Positions 22,871 to 33,599 are shown, numbered from the stretch's first letter. The stretch: 64,000 bases of DNA from Blepharisma stoltei (GCA_914767885.1 CAJZBQ010000046.1:558001-622000), one strand, 5' to 3'. Notes: a model not told the origin generated them from the letters alone. Program-made: numbers and translations.

Positions 22871-23779
22871 ATGATAAATACATTAGAACAAAATTGCATC
22901 CAAGTTTTGACTGAAGAATCTGATAAGCTGCGTGATGCTCGTCCTTGGAGCCAGGAAAAAGTTATAAGTTCTTATGGCACCAAAATTAAATGTGTTTTAA
23001 AATCCCAAGACAAGCTTTCCAGTCCTCTGCAATTCAAAAAACGAAATTTTTGCATAAATTTTAACAAAGATAGCTTAAAGCCTATGAAGTTAAATCTCGA
23101 GCTTCATCCAACTCAAGAAGAATCATTAATCAGGCTTTCAATGTTTCCAACTCCTCCAAAAGCAGATATACAGTGCTATATTAAATTCTAGATAATACCT
23201 TTTCAAATTAGTTTATAGAGAGATAGCCACCACTAATAAATAAAATAAGTTATATAAGATTTTCTTCTAAATATCCATATAGAATATAACAGAAAATAAG
23301 ATAAAATTATATTAAAATGATATAAATGGTATTCACATAAACCAGATAAAAAATCTCCAGAATGCAAATGTAAATGCTTATCAATTGATAAAGGAATTTA
23401 TACAAGCTTTAATATTGAAGACCATTGCGATTCTCCAGACTGTTTAATGAAAATACATAAACCACCCAAATCAATTTTGTCTTTCCCCAAAAGAGAACAT
23501 GCAAGAATCCTATCATATACACCTAATGCACATAGGTTCCCAAGCCCGAAATCTGATTATATATCTTTAAGACGTGCAGGCTGTAGGTCGACAAGCCCCG
23601 ATTTTGTTATATCAAGGATACCTATAAGTGGCATTGGAAATCAAATCATATCGCCAAACAAAACCGAAATCGATATTAAAAATAAAAGCTCAACTAAGAT
23701 CCACGGGCTAAGGGGAGCAGATCTAACTTCACCAAGCGAACTAAAGCTCCCTTTAATATGCAGAAGTCTAATATATTAG
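22871..23779 (+). CDS. Unknown disordered protein with Cys-rich patch, probable short IES
   Basis: An open frame from ATG 22871 runs into TAG at 23189. A second open stretch begins just before 23321, without its own ATG, and ends at TAG 23777-23779. Joining TA 23177-23178 to TA 23321-23322 links them in frame (Gln-Cys-Tyr-Lys-Trp-Tyr-Ser-His). The joined protein has a Cys-Lys-Cys-Lys-Cys patch and many Ser-Pro motifs. No family recognised. It could also be two separate genes. Confidence 0.5.
23177..23320. other. IES 11: putative short IES (144 bp)
   Basis: An AT-rich, stop-filled gap between two in-frame coding pieces, bounded by TA. No GT-AG intron of 15-17 nt fits. No repeat seen. Support is the reading frame only. 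Confidence 0.5.
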
Positions 23780-24180
23780 ATTCATTGTCAATTCCTTAAT
23801 CTATTTAGCTTTATAATAGCGTCACCTAAGATAAATAATAATCAGACAAATACTGTTATGTTCGCATAATTTAAATGCAATTGTAATTATAGATCAAAGT
23901 TTTAAAAAGATTAATTAATTCAAAAAATTAAAAATGATTATATCATTAGAAAGCCAGAATTAACTAGCTTATAAAATTTCTGAACTTATTTTTTATCATA
24001 CTTTTGAATTTTAGATTAATGAACTTATTATTCTATTTTTAGATCTATCGTAATTTGTCTAAAAATTCATCATTACGGAACTATGATAGTGATAATTTAT
24101 GAAGAATAGATATCATAATATAAAACTATAGAATTGAACAGCATCAATGCTTGTAAATATTATTTCCTAAAATCAATTAT
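23780..24180. other. AT-rich intergenic stretch
   Basis: Convergent gap between the unknown protein and the SDR gene. Nothing recognisable. Confidence 0.6.
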
Positions 24181-25140
24181 TTAAAGCGCTGCTCCTCTTC
24201 CTTTAAAAGTTGACATTGCTTGATTGAAGCCCATTATGTGGGAAACATGATCCATCCAAGTTGTCGGGAGGAATGCACGCATAACATAAGTCATATTGAC
24301 AGCCGATGGCATTACCAAAACAGGCTCATTATGTCTTATAGCTTCCACAATTCTTTTCCCTACCCATGTTTCATCTAGCAATGGGAATAAAAATCTCCAG
24401 CTTAATTTTACCCCTTCGAACATGCCTGTATTTATGAAATAAGGACAAACACAAGTAGTTTTCACCTTTGAATTCTTAAATCTCAGCTCAGATCTTAAAG
24501 CTTCATCTAGCCCAACAGCAGCGAACTTGGAAGCACAATAATCAACGAGACCTCCAGTTCCTGATAGCCCTGCAGCTGAAGCGATTGTGACGATATGGCC
24601 TTTATCAGCTGCAATCATTGCTGGCAAAAATTCTTTAAGTGTATAAAAGTGAGAAATTACATTGACTTTCATTGTTCTTTCCATAACTTCGAGAGAGGTC
24701 TCTGTAAATGATTTTCCTGAGACTATTCCGGCGTTGTTGATTAGGATGGTTGGATCTCCGAATTGCTGTTTAGCTGTTTCAGCTGCTAGAGAGACTGAAG
24801 CCCTGTTAGTGACGTCACAATGGACAGCGATAGTCTGGTATCCCTTGCCATTGAGCTCATCTCTTAATGCATTTGCAGCCTCTAAGTTGATATCAGCAAT
24901 AATCACTTTAGCTCCCAAAGCAGCCAAATTTTTCGCTAATTGTTTTCCGATTCCAGAAGCTGCTCCGGTTATAAAAGCAATTTCGCCTTTTATAGCCTTT
25001 CCTTGCCCTCTGACAACTTTTTTCCCAAACTTATAAATTAATAGCGAGGAAACTGCTCCAGCAGCGATTAATCCTTTAGTCCCTAAGACTTCTTTTGCCC
25101 GGTCGAAAAATTCTTTTGCTTTATTTGTGGCAGCTTCCAT
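24181..25140 (-). CDS. Short-chain dehydrogenase/reductase, membrane-linked (SDR16C-like)
   Basis: 319 residues from ATG 25140 to TAA 24181. A hydrophobic N-terminal stretch (Gly-Leu-Ile-Ala-Ala-Gly-Ala-Val) precedes the Rossmann fold. The cofactor motif Thr-Gly-Ala-Ala-Ser-Gly-Ile-Gly is at about residues 57-64, Asn-Asn-Ala-Gly follows near 136, and the catalytic Tyr-x-x-x-Lys (Tyr-Cys-Ala-Ser-Lys) with its upstream Ser is near 202. The Asp after beta-2 suggests NAD(H) preference. Length and the C-terminal segment resemble the retinol/17-beta-hydroxysteroid dehydrogenase group at ER or lipid-droplet membranes. The true substrate is unknown. No introns or IESs. Confidence 0.9.
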   Translation of the reverse strand: MEAATNKAKEFFDRAKEVLGTKGLIAAGAVSSLLIYKFGKKVVRGQGKAIKGEIAFITGAASGIGKQLAKNLAALGAKVIIADINLEAANALRDELNGKGYQTIAVHCDVTNRASVSLAAETAKQQFGDPTILINNAGIVSGKSFTETSLEVMERTMKVNVISHFYTLKEFLPAMIAADKGHIVTIASAAGLSGTGGLVDYCASKFAAVGLDEALRSELRFKNSKVKTTCVCPYFINTGMFEGVKLSWRFLFPLLDETWVGKRIVEAIRHNEPVLVMPSAVNMTYVMRAFLPTTWMDHVSHIMGFNQAMSTFKGRGAAL

Positions 25141-25633
25141 ATTTTTTATACTTAATTTTGGAGATTACTTCTTTCAGGTTTTCCTTAAATATGGTGCTTT
25201 AAAGGCATTTTTTTATTTTACTTTAACAATAAATTTGCTTATTGTATTTAAACTTGTTCCTGAAATATCTAATCTTTGCATACAAGGAATTTTTATGTCT
25301 TTGCTTTTTTTATCCCCTCAAGATCTTTAGTATCTATTTTATCTTAAGATCTCTTAAATCATATTTTAAGGTTATTAAGATTGATGAGAAAAGAAAATTT
25401 TAACTTTATTGGGATAGTTGATATATAACTATGTGATAATGCATAGGGATATTTCGTATGAACACTACTAGCGTCAAATAAATTTTGATAAGTTGGAGAT
25501 TGAGCACATTTGGTCTCCACATGACAAATTTATGTTAATAGCACTCTAATGAATTTTTAGCATATTAAGTTTACTTATATAAATAATCCTAAACCACACT
25601 TAAATAGGTTTAATGCGCTTTATTTATTTTAAC
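25141..25633. other. AT-rich intergenic stretch
   Basis: Upstream of the SDR start and downstream of the SF-assemblin stop. No gene or repeat recognised. Confidence 0.6.
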
Positions 25634-26392
25634 TTAAGCATATTTGCTAACAGCATTCAGCTTTGAGCATGTTTCTTCTAGCAGTGATAACAACGTCTCT
25701 TCTGAAGTCTCTCTGTCTTTCCTTTCTTGATCAAGCTCTGCTTTTATCCTCGACACCACATCTCTAACCATTGCGAGTAGGGCTTCCTCTGTTTCCTCTC
25801 TAGCTTTTCTTTCCATGCCTAGTGTATTATTTAGTTCCCCTAAATCAATTTGCATTTTTTTCATCAAATTTGCTTCTAATTCTTCTCTTTCCCTCACTGA
25901 ATTCTCCACAAATTCATAAAGTTTCGGCAGATCCTTACTAAAATATAATTTCGCTTCTCTTTCTGCTTCTTCACGCTGACGAATTTCTCTTAAAAGTTCA
26001 TTTTTGATGCTCTCTATTCTTTCGTCAATAAGTCTTTGGGAGCGAATTTCATTCTCTTTTCGTGAGTTTCCAGCTTTTACAATAATTTCATGCATGCGGT
26101 TCTGGATTTCCGATAGTTCACGTGATTTTACTTCGAAAAAGGCTTCACGTGTAGACCGTTCTTCATCAAGGGCTTTTTGGATTTTTAGGAGGTTGTCTTT
26201 TAAGGAGCCGAATTTCTTGGTGCTTTGTTCTTGGGATTCAAAAAGTTGCTCTTCTATTGTTTGAAGCTTTTTATCGATTGAATCTAAGCGAGATGTGCGA
26301 TCCCCTTCGAGGGAGGTTTGGATTGAACTGAGCTTGGAAGATAGGCGATGAATTCGATCTCTGAAAGATGATTCAGAATGGTTTTTGCTCAT
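25634..26392 (-). CDS. SF-assemblin / beta-giardin family protein
   Basis: 252 residues, almost entirely alpha-helical coiled coil, with a short Ser-rich head (Met-Ser-Lys-Asn-His-Ser-Glu-Ser-Ser). The regular spacing of Arg/Glu with hydrophobics, the Lys-Leu-x-x-Ile-x-x-Ser-Leu-Glu-Gly-Asp motif and the total length fit SF-assemblin. These proteins form striated fibres at basal bodies and microtubule roots. In ciliates they accompany cortical fibres. ATG 26392 is the only sensible start; the gene has no intron or IES. Confidence 0.88.
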   Translation of the reverse strand: MSKNHSESSFRDRIHRLSSKLSSIQTSLEGDRTSRLDSIDKKLQTIEEQLFESQEQSTKKFGSLKDNLLKIQKALDEERSTREAFFEVKSRELSEIQNRMHEIIVKAGNSRKENEIRSQRLIDERIESIKNELLREIRQREEAEREAKLYFSKDLPKLYEFVENSVREREELEANLMKKMQIDLGELNNTLGMERKAREETEEALLAMVRDVVSRIKAELDQERKDRETSEETLLSLLEETCSKLNAVSKYA

Positions 26393-27072
26393 ATTTTAAG
26401 AAACGGATTGGATAAATAGAAGAGAAATATGATAATATCAAATATTGATACCATTAGGGATAAATGTTTGAATTATTGAATAATTATCATTATAAATTCA
26501 TATAACTTGAAAATTTATTTTAGGTATATGAATGAATAGCAAAATTGCAATTTTTTGAATTTATTTGACTATGTGAGATGAAATAAGCTATTAATTTTAG
26601 AACTTTAAGTTGTTCTGATTTCGAAAAAGTAAAAAAAAATTTATGATGGACAATTTATATATGCGTTTAATGTATGTTGTTTAAAAAAGGTTATATTCAT
26701 AACTAAAAAAAACATAGGTAGGATGCGAATAACATATACATATTTCTTTATTAAAATGAATTATTGGCATTCCATCATAAATTATTAATTGGAAGTATAT
26801 TTTAATCATTTATTTTCAAAAATAGCTTATAAAAAAATTTTCAAAGTTTCTAGATAATTCCTAATCGTATGCATTAGCAATTCAAACTAAATTCTAAGCC
26901 TGCGTTAACTAATAGATATTCCAAATAAAAATACTTTCCACTTCATCCTCATTTACTGAATCCATTTACCTTGCTATGAGTTATTAATTTACTTCGCCAG
27001 CTATTGAATTGTGTGGTTTCTCCATTTTAGTGATCGTTTTTCACACTTTTTTCAATTGTTATAATAATTTTA
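26393..27072. other. AT-rich intergenic stretch
   Basis: Divergent promoters of SF-assemblin and the next plus-strand gene must lie here. No motif or repeat is recognised. Confidence 0.6.
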
Positions 27073-27609
27073 ATGCAAGATATTGCTCAATGAATTTCAT
27101 ATGCAAGCTCCTTAACCTCAAACAAAAGTAACTTCTTATCCAATATTGAGCCCCTGAAAGAAGCTTTGATTTCTGTCGAAGAAATTTTATCACAATCAAA
27201 AATCAATCTTAATGCTTTAATGATTTCTGAAAATATCAATGAGTTATATTTACAAAGCCAGATAGCTCATGTGCAATTACTAGCAAAAATCCTTTTCCGG
27301 AAACGAAGAGCAATGATTATATGATGTATAAAGAGATGTATCAAGGGTATACAAAAGTATGATATGCACTTCGTCAATAATGGATTACTATATAATAATG
27401 TGAAATTTAGATTTAAACAGAACAAAGAAGTCGAAGTGATTTGTGCGGATATTTTAAATACAATTGAATTTGAAAAAGAAATTCCAAAAACAATTGAAGA
27501 AAATGAAAACACTGAAAGACTCAAGAGATGCGCTGAAAAAGTATTAAGACATATAAGAAAAGAAAATGATGCTGATCGGAATCAAATTATGATAAAAGTT
27601 TCAGCATAA
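27073..27609 (+). CDS. Small helical protein, unknown
   Basis: 178 residues from ATG 27073 to TAA 27607-27609, reading two TGA codons as Trp. It is mostly helical with Leu/Ile-rich N-terminal and charged C-terminal parts (Glu-Lys-Glu-Ile-Pro-Lys-Thr-Ile-Glu-Glu). A basic patch (Phe-Arg-Lys-Arg-Arg-Ala) lies mid-protein. No family recognised. Confidence 0.6.
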
Positions 27610-27916
27610 AACTAGTAAATAAGATGGTATAATGATAGGAGGATATATATTCAACTATTATTGTACTTATTTTGAAATAAAATAGGATTAAATATGAAAA
27701 ATAAATTTGTATCTTTTTGATATCCAAAAATAAATTTCATATTAAATTTTACATAATAGAATACTTTATCCTGCTTAAATCAGCTATATAAAATTTATTT
27801 TTAGCTTAATAGTTTTAGTCCTATTGAATTTTTACTTCGGATAATTAACAATATCACCCTTATTTAATAATAGCATATAGGTAACTGATTATTACAGTAT
27901 TATAAAGCTTTCCAAT
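27610..27916. other. AT-rich intergenic stretch
   Basis: 307 bp between two plus-strand genes; nothing recognised beyond AT richness. Confidence 0.6.
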
Positions 27917-28234
27917 ATGGGAAATTGTGTTGACGACTACAAAACCAAGGTTGAAGTTATTCCTGAACAAGAGATAGCTCATAATGATTTTAAGCTAGAA
28001 ATAAAATCATTAGAGCAATACAGTTATCAAGGAGAATCACAGACAGAACTACTTAATTCAATTATTTCAAGCCAATTACTGATGAGTCAAGTAATTTTTA
28101 TACAGAGGGTTGATCAGTTTCGGAACCAATATAGACAATACTGTCGAAAAAGAAAAACTTTAGAAGCTAAAAGATCTGAAGAAGACCTTTCTGGGTCAAG
28201 CACCTTACTTAAAGTAAAATCTCTTCAATTTTAA
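27917..28234 (+). CDS. Small N-myristoylated-type protein, unknown
   Basis: 105 residues beginning Met-Gly-Asn-Cys-Val-Asp, a strong N-myristoylation signal with an adjacent Cys for palmitoylation, so membrane-peripheral. The rest is charged and probably helical (Phe-Arg-Asn-Gln-Tyr-Arg-Gln-Tyr-Cys-Arg-Lys-Arg). No family recognised. Confidence 0.6.
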   Translation: MGNCVDDYKTKVEVIPEQEIAHNDFKLEIKSLEQYSYQGESQTELLNSIISSQLLMSQVIFIQRVDQFRNQYRQYCRKRKTLEAKRSEEDLSGSSTLLKVKSLQF

Positions 28235-28730
28235 GTATTTGTGGTAACTTTTAATATAATAATAGCGATCAGAAGTTTTAAGAAATCGCTTAATTTCTTA
28301 TAAAATTTTGAGGTCGAGAAATAGTTAATATAAGAAATAACTTTATGGTGAATCAGAAATAGTTTATATAAGAAATAACTTAACGGTGAGTCAGAAATGA
28401 TACTAAACGAATATGATGAGTTAATAAAATACAATAAATTTAAATTTAATTTATTAGCCAATTAATTTTTATTCGAATTAGTATTAAATTTATTATGCAT
28501 TTAAATTTGATTTTAAAATATTTGCTTCAATTGTAATAATTTTATTGATTTCTCAACTCAAAGCACCTTATATTTATTTTCACCTTGAAAATCTTAATAT
28601 ATAATTAAATTATCTCATAATCTTATAATTTTAATCATTCTTATAATTTTTATTAATATCTATGCATCTCTTGATATTTTCTTTCAATTTGTCTCATTCT
28701 TTTAAGTTTTCACCACCAAACATATAAAAT
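28235..28730. other. AT-rich intergenic stretch with small tandem repeat
   Basis: Apart from the 38-bp tandem repeat listed next, nothing is seen. It contains the promoter of the following gene by position only. Confidence 0.6.
28317..28400. repeat. Tandem repeat, 38-bp unit, about 2.2 copies
   Basis: Units start at 28317, 28355 and 28393 with AGAAATAGTT and contain TATAAGAAATAACTT and GGTGARTC. The copies differ at a few positions. Confidence 0.85.
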
Positions 28731-29414
28731 ATGGACAGGTATCAATTAGCGACTAGTCTCTTAGGTTTATGGGACGAGAAAACCTGGATGCCAATCTTTA
28801 GAGGTCCAAGATATCGCCGCTATCAATCAATTGACAAGATGATGGATCTTATAGAAATTGCTGGCAAATCAGCGCCAGTCTTCCCTGTTGAAGCAGTTCT
28901 TTTAAACCCAATGGATGATGAGTGGGATGATCAGATGACATATATCAATATCAACTACGGCTGGATTTGGAGTCATATTTTTGTCCACCTCGGCCTTCCA
29001 TTGAGCGTTTACATATACAACCACAACTTGATTCACTACAATGTTCATTATCGTGCTCTCAAATGGTTCTTGCCTTTAGTTATGGTCTGGCAATTCGAAA
29101 AATGCTACAAATATTACAGAACTCAGCTCACAAAAGGAATTTTATTTGATGAATATGTTCAGGCAAGAGCTGACGAGCTAATTGCCCAAAGAGAACATCT
29201 GCTCCATACAGACCAAGTTAAAAGATACCTAAATTGGCAAATTGACTACAAAGAAACACTCAATACCATTAAAAGAGAACAGACCAACAACCATGCTAGC
29301 GATTTCAAGCAGGCAGAACTTGCCTTACAAGCTTTTATCAATAGATGGGTCGACCCTGCTGTCGGAATCAAATACCCACTGGCTGGCCCACGCTATCAAT
29401 GGGGTGGATTTTAA
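28731..29414 (+). CDS. Conserved-looking membrane-associated protein, unknown (possibly mitochondrial)
   Basis: 227 residues, compact and rich in Trp and Tyr (Gly-Leu-Trp-Asp-Glu-Lys-Thr-Trp-Met-Pro, Tyr-Gly-Trp-Ile-Trp-Ser-His). One or two hydrophobic stretches lie around residues 80-130 (Phe-Val-His-Leu-Gly-Leu-Pro; Ala-Leu-Lys-Trp-Phe-Leu-Pro-Leu-Val-Met-Val). It ends with a Pro/Gly/Trp-rich tail. The style resembles lineage-specific respiratory-complex subunits of ciliates, but I cannot place it. Codon use is like that of the housekeeping genes nearby. Confidence 0.7.
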   Translation: MDRYQLATSLLGLWDEKTWMPIFRGPRYRRYQSIDKMMDLIEIAGKSAPVFPVEAVLLNPMDDEWDDQMTYININYGWIWSHIFVHLGLPLSVYIYNHNLIHYNVHYRALKWFLPLVMVWQFEKCYKYYRTQLTKGILFDEYVQARADELIAQREHLLHTDQVKRYLNWQIDYKETLNTIKREQTNNHASDFKQAELALQAFINRWVDPAVGIKYPLAGPRYQWGGF

Positions 29415-29487
29415 AAATTTAAGCTTAAGAAATGCTTGGAAATTAGACATTAAAAAACTGAATTTAATAGAAAACTTGGTTTTGCAG

Positions 29488-29933
29488 TTATCTTAAACTT
29501 AAGAAAAGACGACTGTACGATTCGTCATTTACAGGCCATGGGAGAATATCGATTCCTTCTGAATAATATTCGTCCATAGTGTCCTCTGGCAGGAATTTAC
29601 TAAGCGCTTCCAGATTCTTTTTCAAATTATCCTGTATTTTTTCTATTGCTTTATGTCTTTCCTTATGTCTCCCACATCCGGTATATTTAACTTTTCTCAC
29701 ATCAGGGTTGGCTCTAACTAAGTATTCAACTTGTTCCATCGAGGCATGAATATTTTCATACATTTCGTTGTCCGTGTTCTCTTCAGTTGAGGATGCATCA
29801 GAATTCAACTCTTCTATGCTTATTTCTCTATTATAATTTTACCTCTTATCCCTGGCGTAAATATTACTTCACTCTTTTTAAGTTTTTTTACCTTTTTAGC
29901 CTGCGGTAATACTTCGATATTTCTTTTCACCAT
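29488..29933 (-). CDS. Small charged protein, unknown, with probable 17-nt intron
   Basis: ATG 29933 starts a Lys-rich frame (Arg-Asn-Ile-Glu-Val-Leu-Pro-Gln-Ala) that reaches TAA near 29820. Removing a 17-nt GT-AG segment at 29826-29842 joins it to the longer frame ending at TAA 29488. The second part is acidic and ends Leu-Phe-Leu-Ser-Leu-Arg. The usual 15-nt version (29828-29842) leaves the frame broken. The gene is divergent from the RING-H2 gene with only 53 bp between starts. No family recognised. Confidence 0.55.
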
Positions 29934-29986
29934 TATATGAAGACTACTATCAAGCCTATGCGTTAAAATACGTATTTTCTATTAAA

Positions 29987-31885
29987 ATGGGAAATTCAAG
30001 CAGCGAAAATTCCCAAAATTCATCATTTGAAGACGACAGATTTACCCCAGAAACAGAGTTTACACCAGCATCTTTTATTCCAACGTCATCTGGAAATTGG
30101 CATACTGTAGGATTAGCTGTCACCAGAAGGTCAAATTATGTTCAACAAGTTGGTTATATGAAATGTGCAAAAATTAAAGATCCACCGACAATCAAAGAAA
30201 TTTATTTCGATTGTCCGAATTGTAAAGTGAAACTATTTGATGGAGGGCTATGCAAAAAAGTATATTGTGAATGCGGGAAAACTTATGAAAGAAATGATGA
30301 GGATGAAATTTTTGAATCAGAGGGAAATAGACAGAGGGATTTTAGAGATTTGTTTAGGGAAATTAATAACGTGCCATCAGTGACGTATATACCTGAACTG
30401 GTTAGTATTTCATTTGGATTATTCCGAGAAGGCGCACCTGCAGAATTTATGATCGGTGGAAGAGCTAATTTTCCAACAATTTTTACGTATTATTTAGCGC
30501 CTTTTTTTACAGCACGGCTAAGATGCTTACTCCCCCCCCCCCTCCGTGAGCGAACAAAACCATTAGAAAAATCGCCATTTTTTGACCAAAAACCCCACCC
30601 TCCGTGAGTGAACAAAAATTTGTTTAATAGAAAAAATTTAATGGAAAAAAATTTTGATATATAAGTGATAATTAGTATAATGAAATCTAGAGCTAATTCT
30701 GTTTAATTTTAAACAAATTGCGTTTTAAAACATAAATTTTGCAAATTAAATTAATATTTGCTTCCCAATTTTTGCAAATTAGGATTTTTTTTAAATTTCG
30801 AAAAAAATATTTTTTATAAAATTTATATATAAATTTTTTTAAAAAAAAAAATTAACCCCCCTCCGTGAGCGAACAAAATTTTTTTGTTCGCTCACGGAGG
30901 GGGGGGGGGGAGGGAGTTAGGAATTGGAGAATATTTTTCATATGGAGAAACAAAATTTAAAGTCCTAGGCTCATTCCCTAGTTTTGGAATTATTACAGAA
31001 TCGACTGTCATTTACTGCTCAGAAATTTTGACAGAAAACCCAATAAATCGTGTGCAGATTTTGCCAACAGTTTTTTCAACTCTTAGTCATGACATTTCAG
31101 GTGAAATTACTAGTATTCTTAAATATAAACATTTACACACTGGAGAATATTTATTTATTAATTCAAACGAATATATAGTCACAGCTTCGCAGCCAACTGA
31201 TGGAGTAATTGACCCAAGGACGCAGTTTTATTATGAAGGAGATCCTTTGGAGCCAATCCAAACAGTAAATATGATCCCTTATTTAGAAGACTTAACATTT
31301 TATTATCAAGCGTTATCTCGTTCACATTTAATTGAAGAAATTTTATGTGATTTTATATTACCGTGGGCACAAGGCTTCAGACGTGTTATATCAAAAAACC
31401 AAATAATTACTATAGATGGCATAGGATTTCTTATCAATAATTGTTGGCCTGAGCGAGGAATTATAGTAGATGAAACTCTTATAATATTTGATGGGTCTAT
31501 GGCTCGTCGCTATTCTTCAGATCCACCCCAAATAATGTTTTCAGGAGGAAACATTTATGTGAGGAGAACTCAAATGTCAGAAGATCCTATGGTAGTTTTA
31601 GCAAGGCATCTATTAAGTATGCAGCAGGCAATGGGGCAAATGGGAGCTCCTGAGTTAAATGGTGCAGCTGATGAAAATATACAGAGCTTGCCTACACACA
31701 TTATGCAAACTCTCCCACAGGACCCTGAAGCTGCAAAATGCATGGTATGCTTGTGTGGATATGAAATAGGAGAAGAAGTAAGAACTCTGCCATGCTTTCA
31801 TATGTTTCATGTTAGGTGTGTGGATGAATGATTAAGAAGAAGTGCCCTGTGTCCGCTCTGTAAGACTTCGATAGATACAAATTAA
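29987..31885 (+). CDS. RING-H2 zinc-finger protein, N-myristoylated type
   Basis: From ATG 29987 (Met-Gly-Asn-Ser-Ser-Ser, myristoylation-type) to TAA 31885, after removal of IES 12. An N-terminal Cys-x-x-Cys/Cys-x-Cys zinc cluster lies at about residues 75-100. The long middle is beta-rich without recognised repeats. The C-terminal RING-H2 reads Cys-Met-Val-Cys-Leu-Cys-Gly ... Cys-Phe-His-Met-Phe-His-Val-Arg-Cys-Val-Asp-Glu-Trp-Leu ... Cys-Pro-Leu-Cys. The Trp after Asp-Glu is encoded by TGA and is the canonical RING-H2 Trp, so this gene shows the altered code. Likely an E3 ubiquitin ligase at membranes. Confidence 0.88.
30528..30917 (-). mobile_element. IES 12: BogoMITE copy 3 in RING-H2 gene
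   Basis: TTA at both edges (30527-30529, 30917-30919); joining gives Arg-Cys-Leu-Gly-Ile-Gly-Glu-Tyr. It is a complete element in reverse orientation: two direct GTGAGYGAAC copies at left, hairpin pair with C/G runs at right. Confidence 0.92.
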
Positions 31886-31896
31886 TAATTTTAAAT

Positions 31897-33114
31897 ATGT
31901 CTGCTCAAGAGATCGAAGAATTAAGAAGATCTCTTGAAATTTTAGATGAAAATTCAATTGAAGGGGTTAAGCAAAAAGCAGAAGAGCTAATAGTTGTGCT
32001 TATAACGAGCTTTTTGGAGAGCTTAGAAATGAAAGAAGTTGCTGATTATTTTTTACACATTTTACGACAACTGATTTTGCATGTGAAAGACAATGTTTTA
32101 CCTAAAATGAAGGAAGATCCTGATTTTTCAAATGGGCTATATAGATATTTACTTGAGTCAAAAAGCTTGTCAGGAGATGCTCTAGGTTGTTTAGGCGAGA
32201 TTTTTAGTCTGGAATTAATTAATGATTGTCAAAGCATAGAGGAAATTACAAATAAGCTGCTTGATTCTTTGGAGACTTCAGAAGAATCTCAGTACAATAG
32301 CATAATTGATTTATTAGTGGTTATAGCTACTGAATCGCCTCTGAATTTTCTTAATCAATGCTCATCCCATAGGAACTCAAGATATTTTGGAGAAGAACTT
32401 CTTCAGTTACTTAATAGGAGTACTGACTCCTCCCCCTCCGTGAGTGAACAAAACCATTAGAAAAAATTGCCATTTTTTGCCCAAAAACCCACCTCCGTGA
32501 GTGAACAAGAATTTTTTTAATAGAAAACATTTTTTATGGAAAAAAATTTTGATATATAAATGATAATTAGTATAATGAAATCTAGAGCTAATTCTGTTTA
32601 ATTTTAAACGAATTGCATTTTTAAAACATAAATTTTATAAATTAAATTAATATTTGCTTTCCAATTTTTGCGAATTAGGATTCTTTTAAATTTCGGAAAA
32701 AAAATTTTTTATAAAATTTATATATAAATTTTTTAAAAAAACAAAAAATTAACCCCCTCCGTGAGTGAGCAAAATTGTTTTGTTCACTCACGGAGGGGGG
32801 GGAGTGAGAGTTTAATGGTGAAATATCTAAATTGCATTCAAGGGCTAATAGAGCATCAAGTGTCCTTTTTTTATTCCAATGATTTGAAAATTCTCTGCGA
32901 TATTATTATACAAGGACTTGAAAATACTTCTGACTTATCTTTAAGAAAAAAATTGTTAGATACATATGATGCACTGGAAATTAATGAAGATTTCTTGTCA
33001 TTGAATCATAGAGTTGAAGAAGCAAAAGAGATTGCTGACTTGGCCAGGCAGTCTTTAGGTGAAGCCGAAAAAGTCAAAAGACAAAGTATAATTGAAACCT
33101 TAATTAATGGTTAA
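31897..33114 (+). CDS. SPIN90/Ldb17-like leucine-rich domain protein (possible Arp2/3 regulator)
   Basis: All-helical protein from ATG 31897 to TAA 33114, with IES 13 removed. The region Phe-Phe-Tyr-Ser-Asn-Asp-Leu-Lys-Ile-Leu-Cys-Asp-Ile-Ile-Ile followed by Leu-Arg-Lys-Lys-Leu-Leu-Asp-Thr-Tyr matches the hallmark of the SPIN90/Dip1/Ldb17 leucine-rich domain, whose members activate Arp2/3 to nucleate linear actin filaments. The N-terminal part has the armadillo-like helices expected upstream. There is no SH3 domain. Only 11 bp separate it from the upstream RING-H2 stop. Family assignment is by eye and moderate. Confidence 0.7.
32424..32804 (-). mobile_element. IES 13: BogoMITE copy 4, bounded by TGA
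   Basis: A complete reverse-orientation BogoMITE whose flanks are TGA (32424-32426 and 32805-32807) instead of TTA. Joining at TGA gives Arg-Ser-Thr-Glu-Ser-Leu-Met-Val-Lys and keeps the frame. No nearby pair of TAs does so. Confidence 0.85.
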
Positions 33115-33599
33115 AAACTCTCTTTATATCTTTCAAATTATGCATTATCTCCCTTCTAATAATAATTACTAATTGTTAGTCTAATATGCAAGAATTCAGT
33201 AACAATTTTAATATAAAAATGATTATCATTATTGATTGTTTTCCATTTTTTTATTCAGAAATATAATGAGTAGTTATTAGAAATTTATAGAAATGTTTAG
33301 GCTTTTATTTTGGATGAATTTTAATTAAAACATTTAAAAAAAGTTATTTAGGATTCCATTAAAACCCTAATTCCAAATTGGATAAAAATTAAATTTAAAA
33401 TTGTAAAATTTTTAAATATCTGCCATTTATCTTTTTTCAATGTCATTATATCATTCAACACTCAAACCAAGAATATATCTTGGATTCATTTGATTTATGC
33501 TTCTTATTGCAATAAATTTAGCACTATATGATAAATTACTCAAGCGAGCCTCTTTAAAAAGCAAATTAAATAATATATCAATTAATTTTATGTCTTACT
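33115..33599. other. AT-rich intergenic stretch
   Basis: Convergent gap. A short frame beginning at 33497 runs into the opposite-strand gene and is not supported. Nothing else is seen. Confidence 0.6.

Noticed and set aside
24662-25036. 124-codon plus-strand frame opposite the SDR gene
   Set aside because: Antisense shadow of a recognised enzyme.
30528-30919. Repeated GTGAGCGAAC units with spacers, looking superficially like a CRISPR array
   Set aside because: Only two to four copies per element, in inverted and direct pairs at the ends of a MITE, repeated at unrelated loci in a eukaryotic germline genome.
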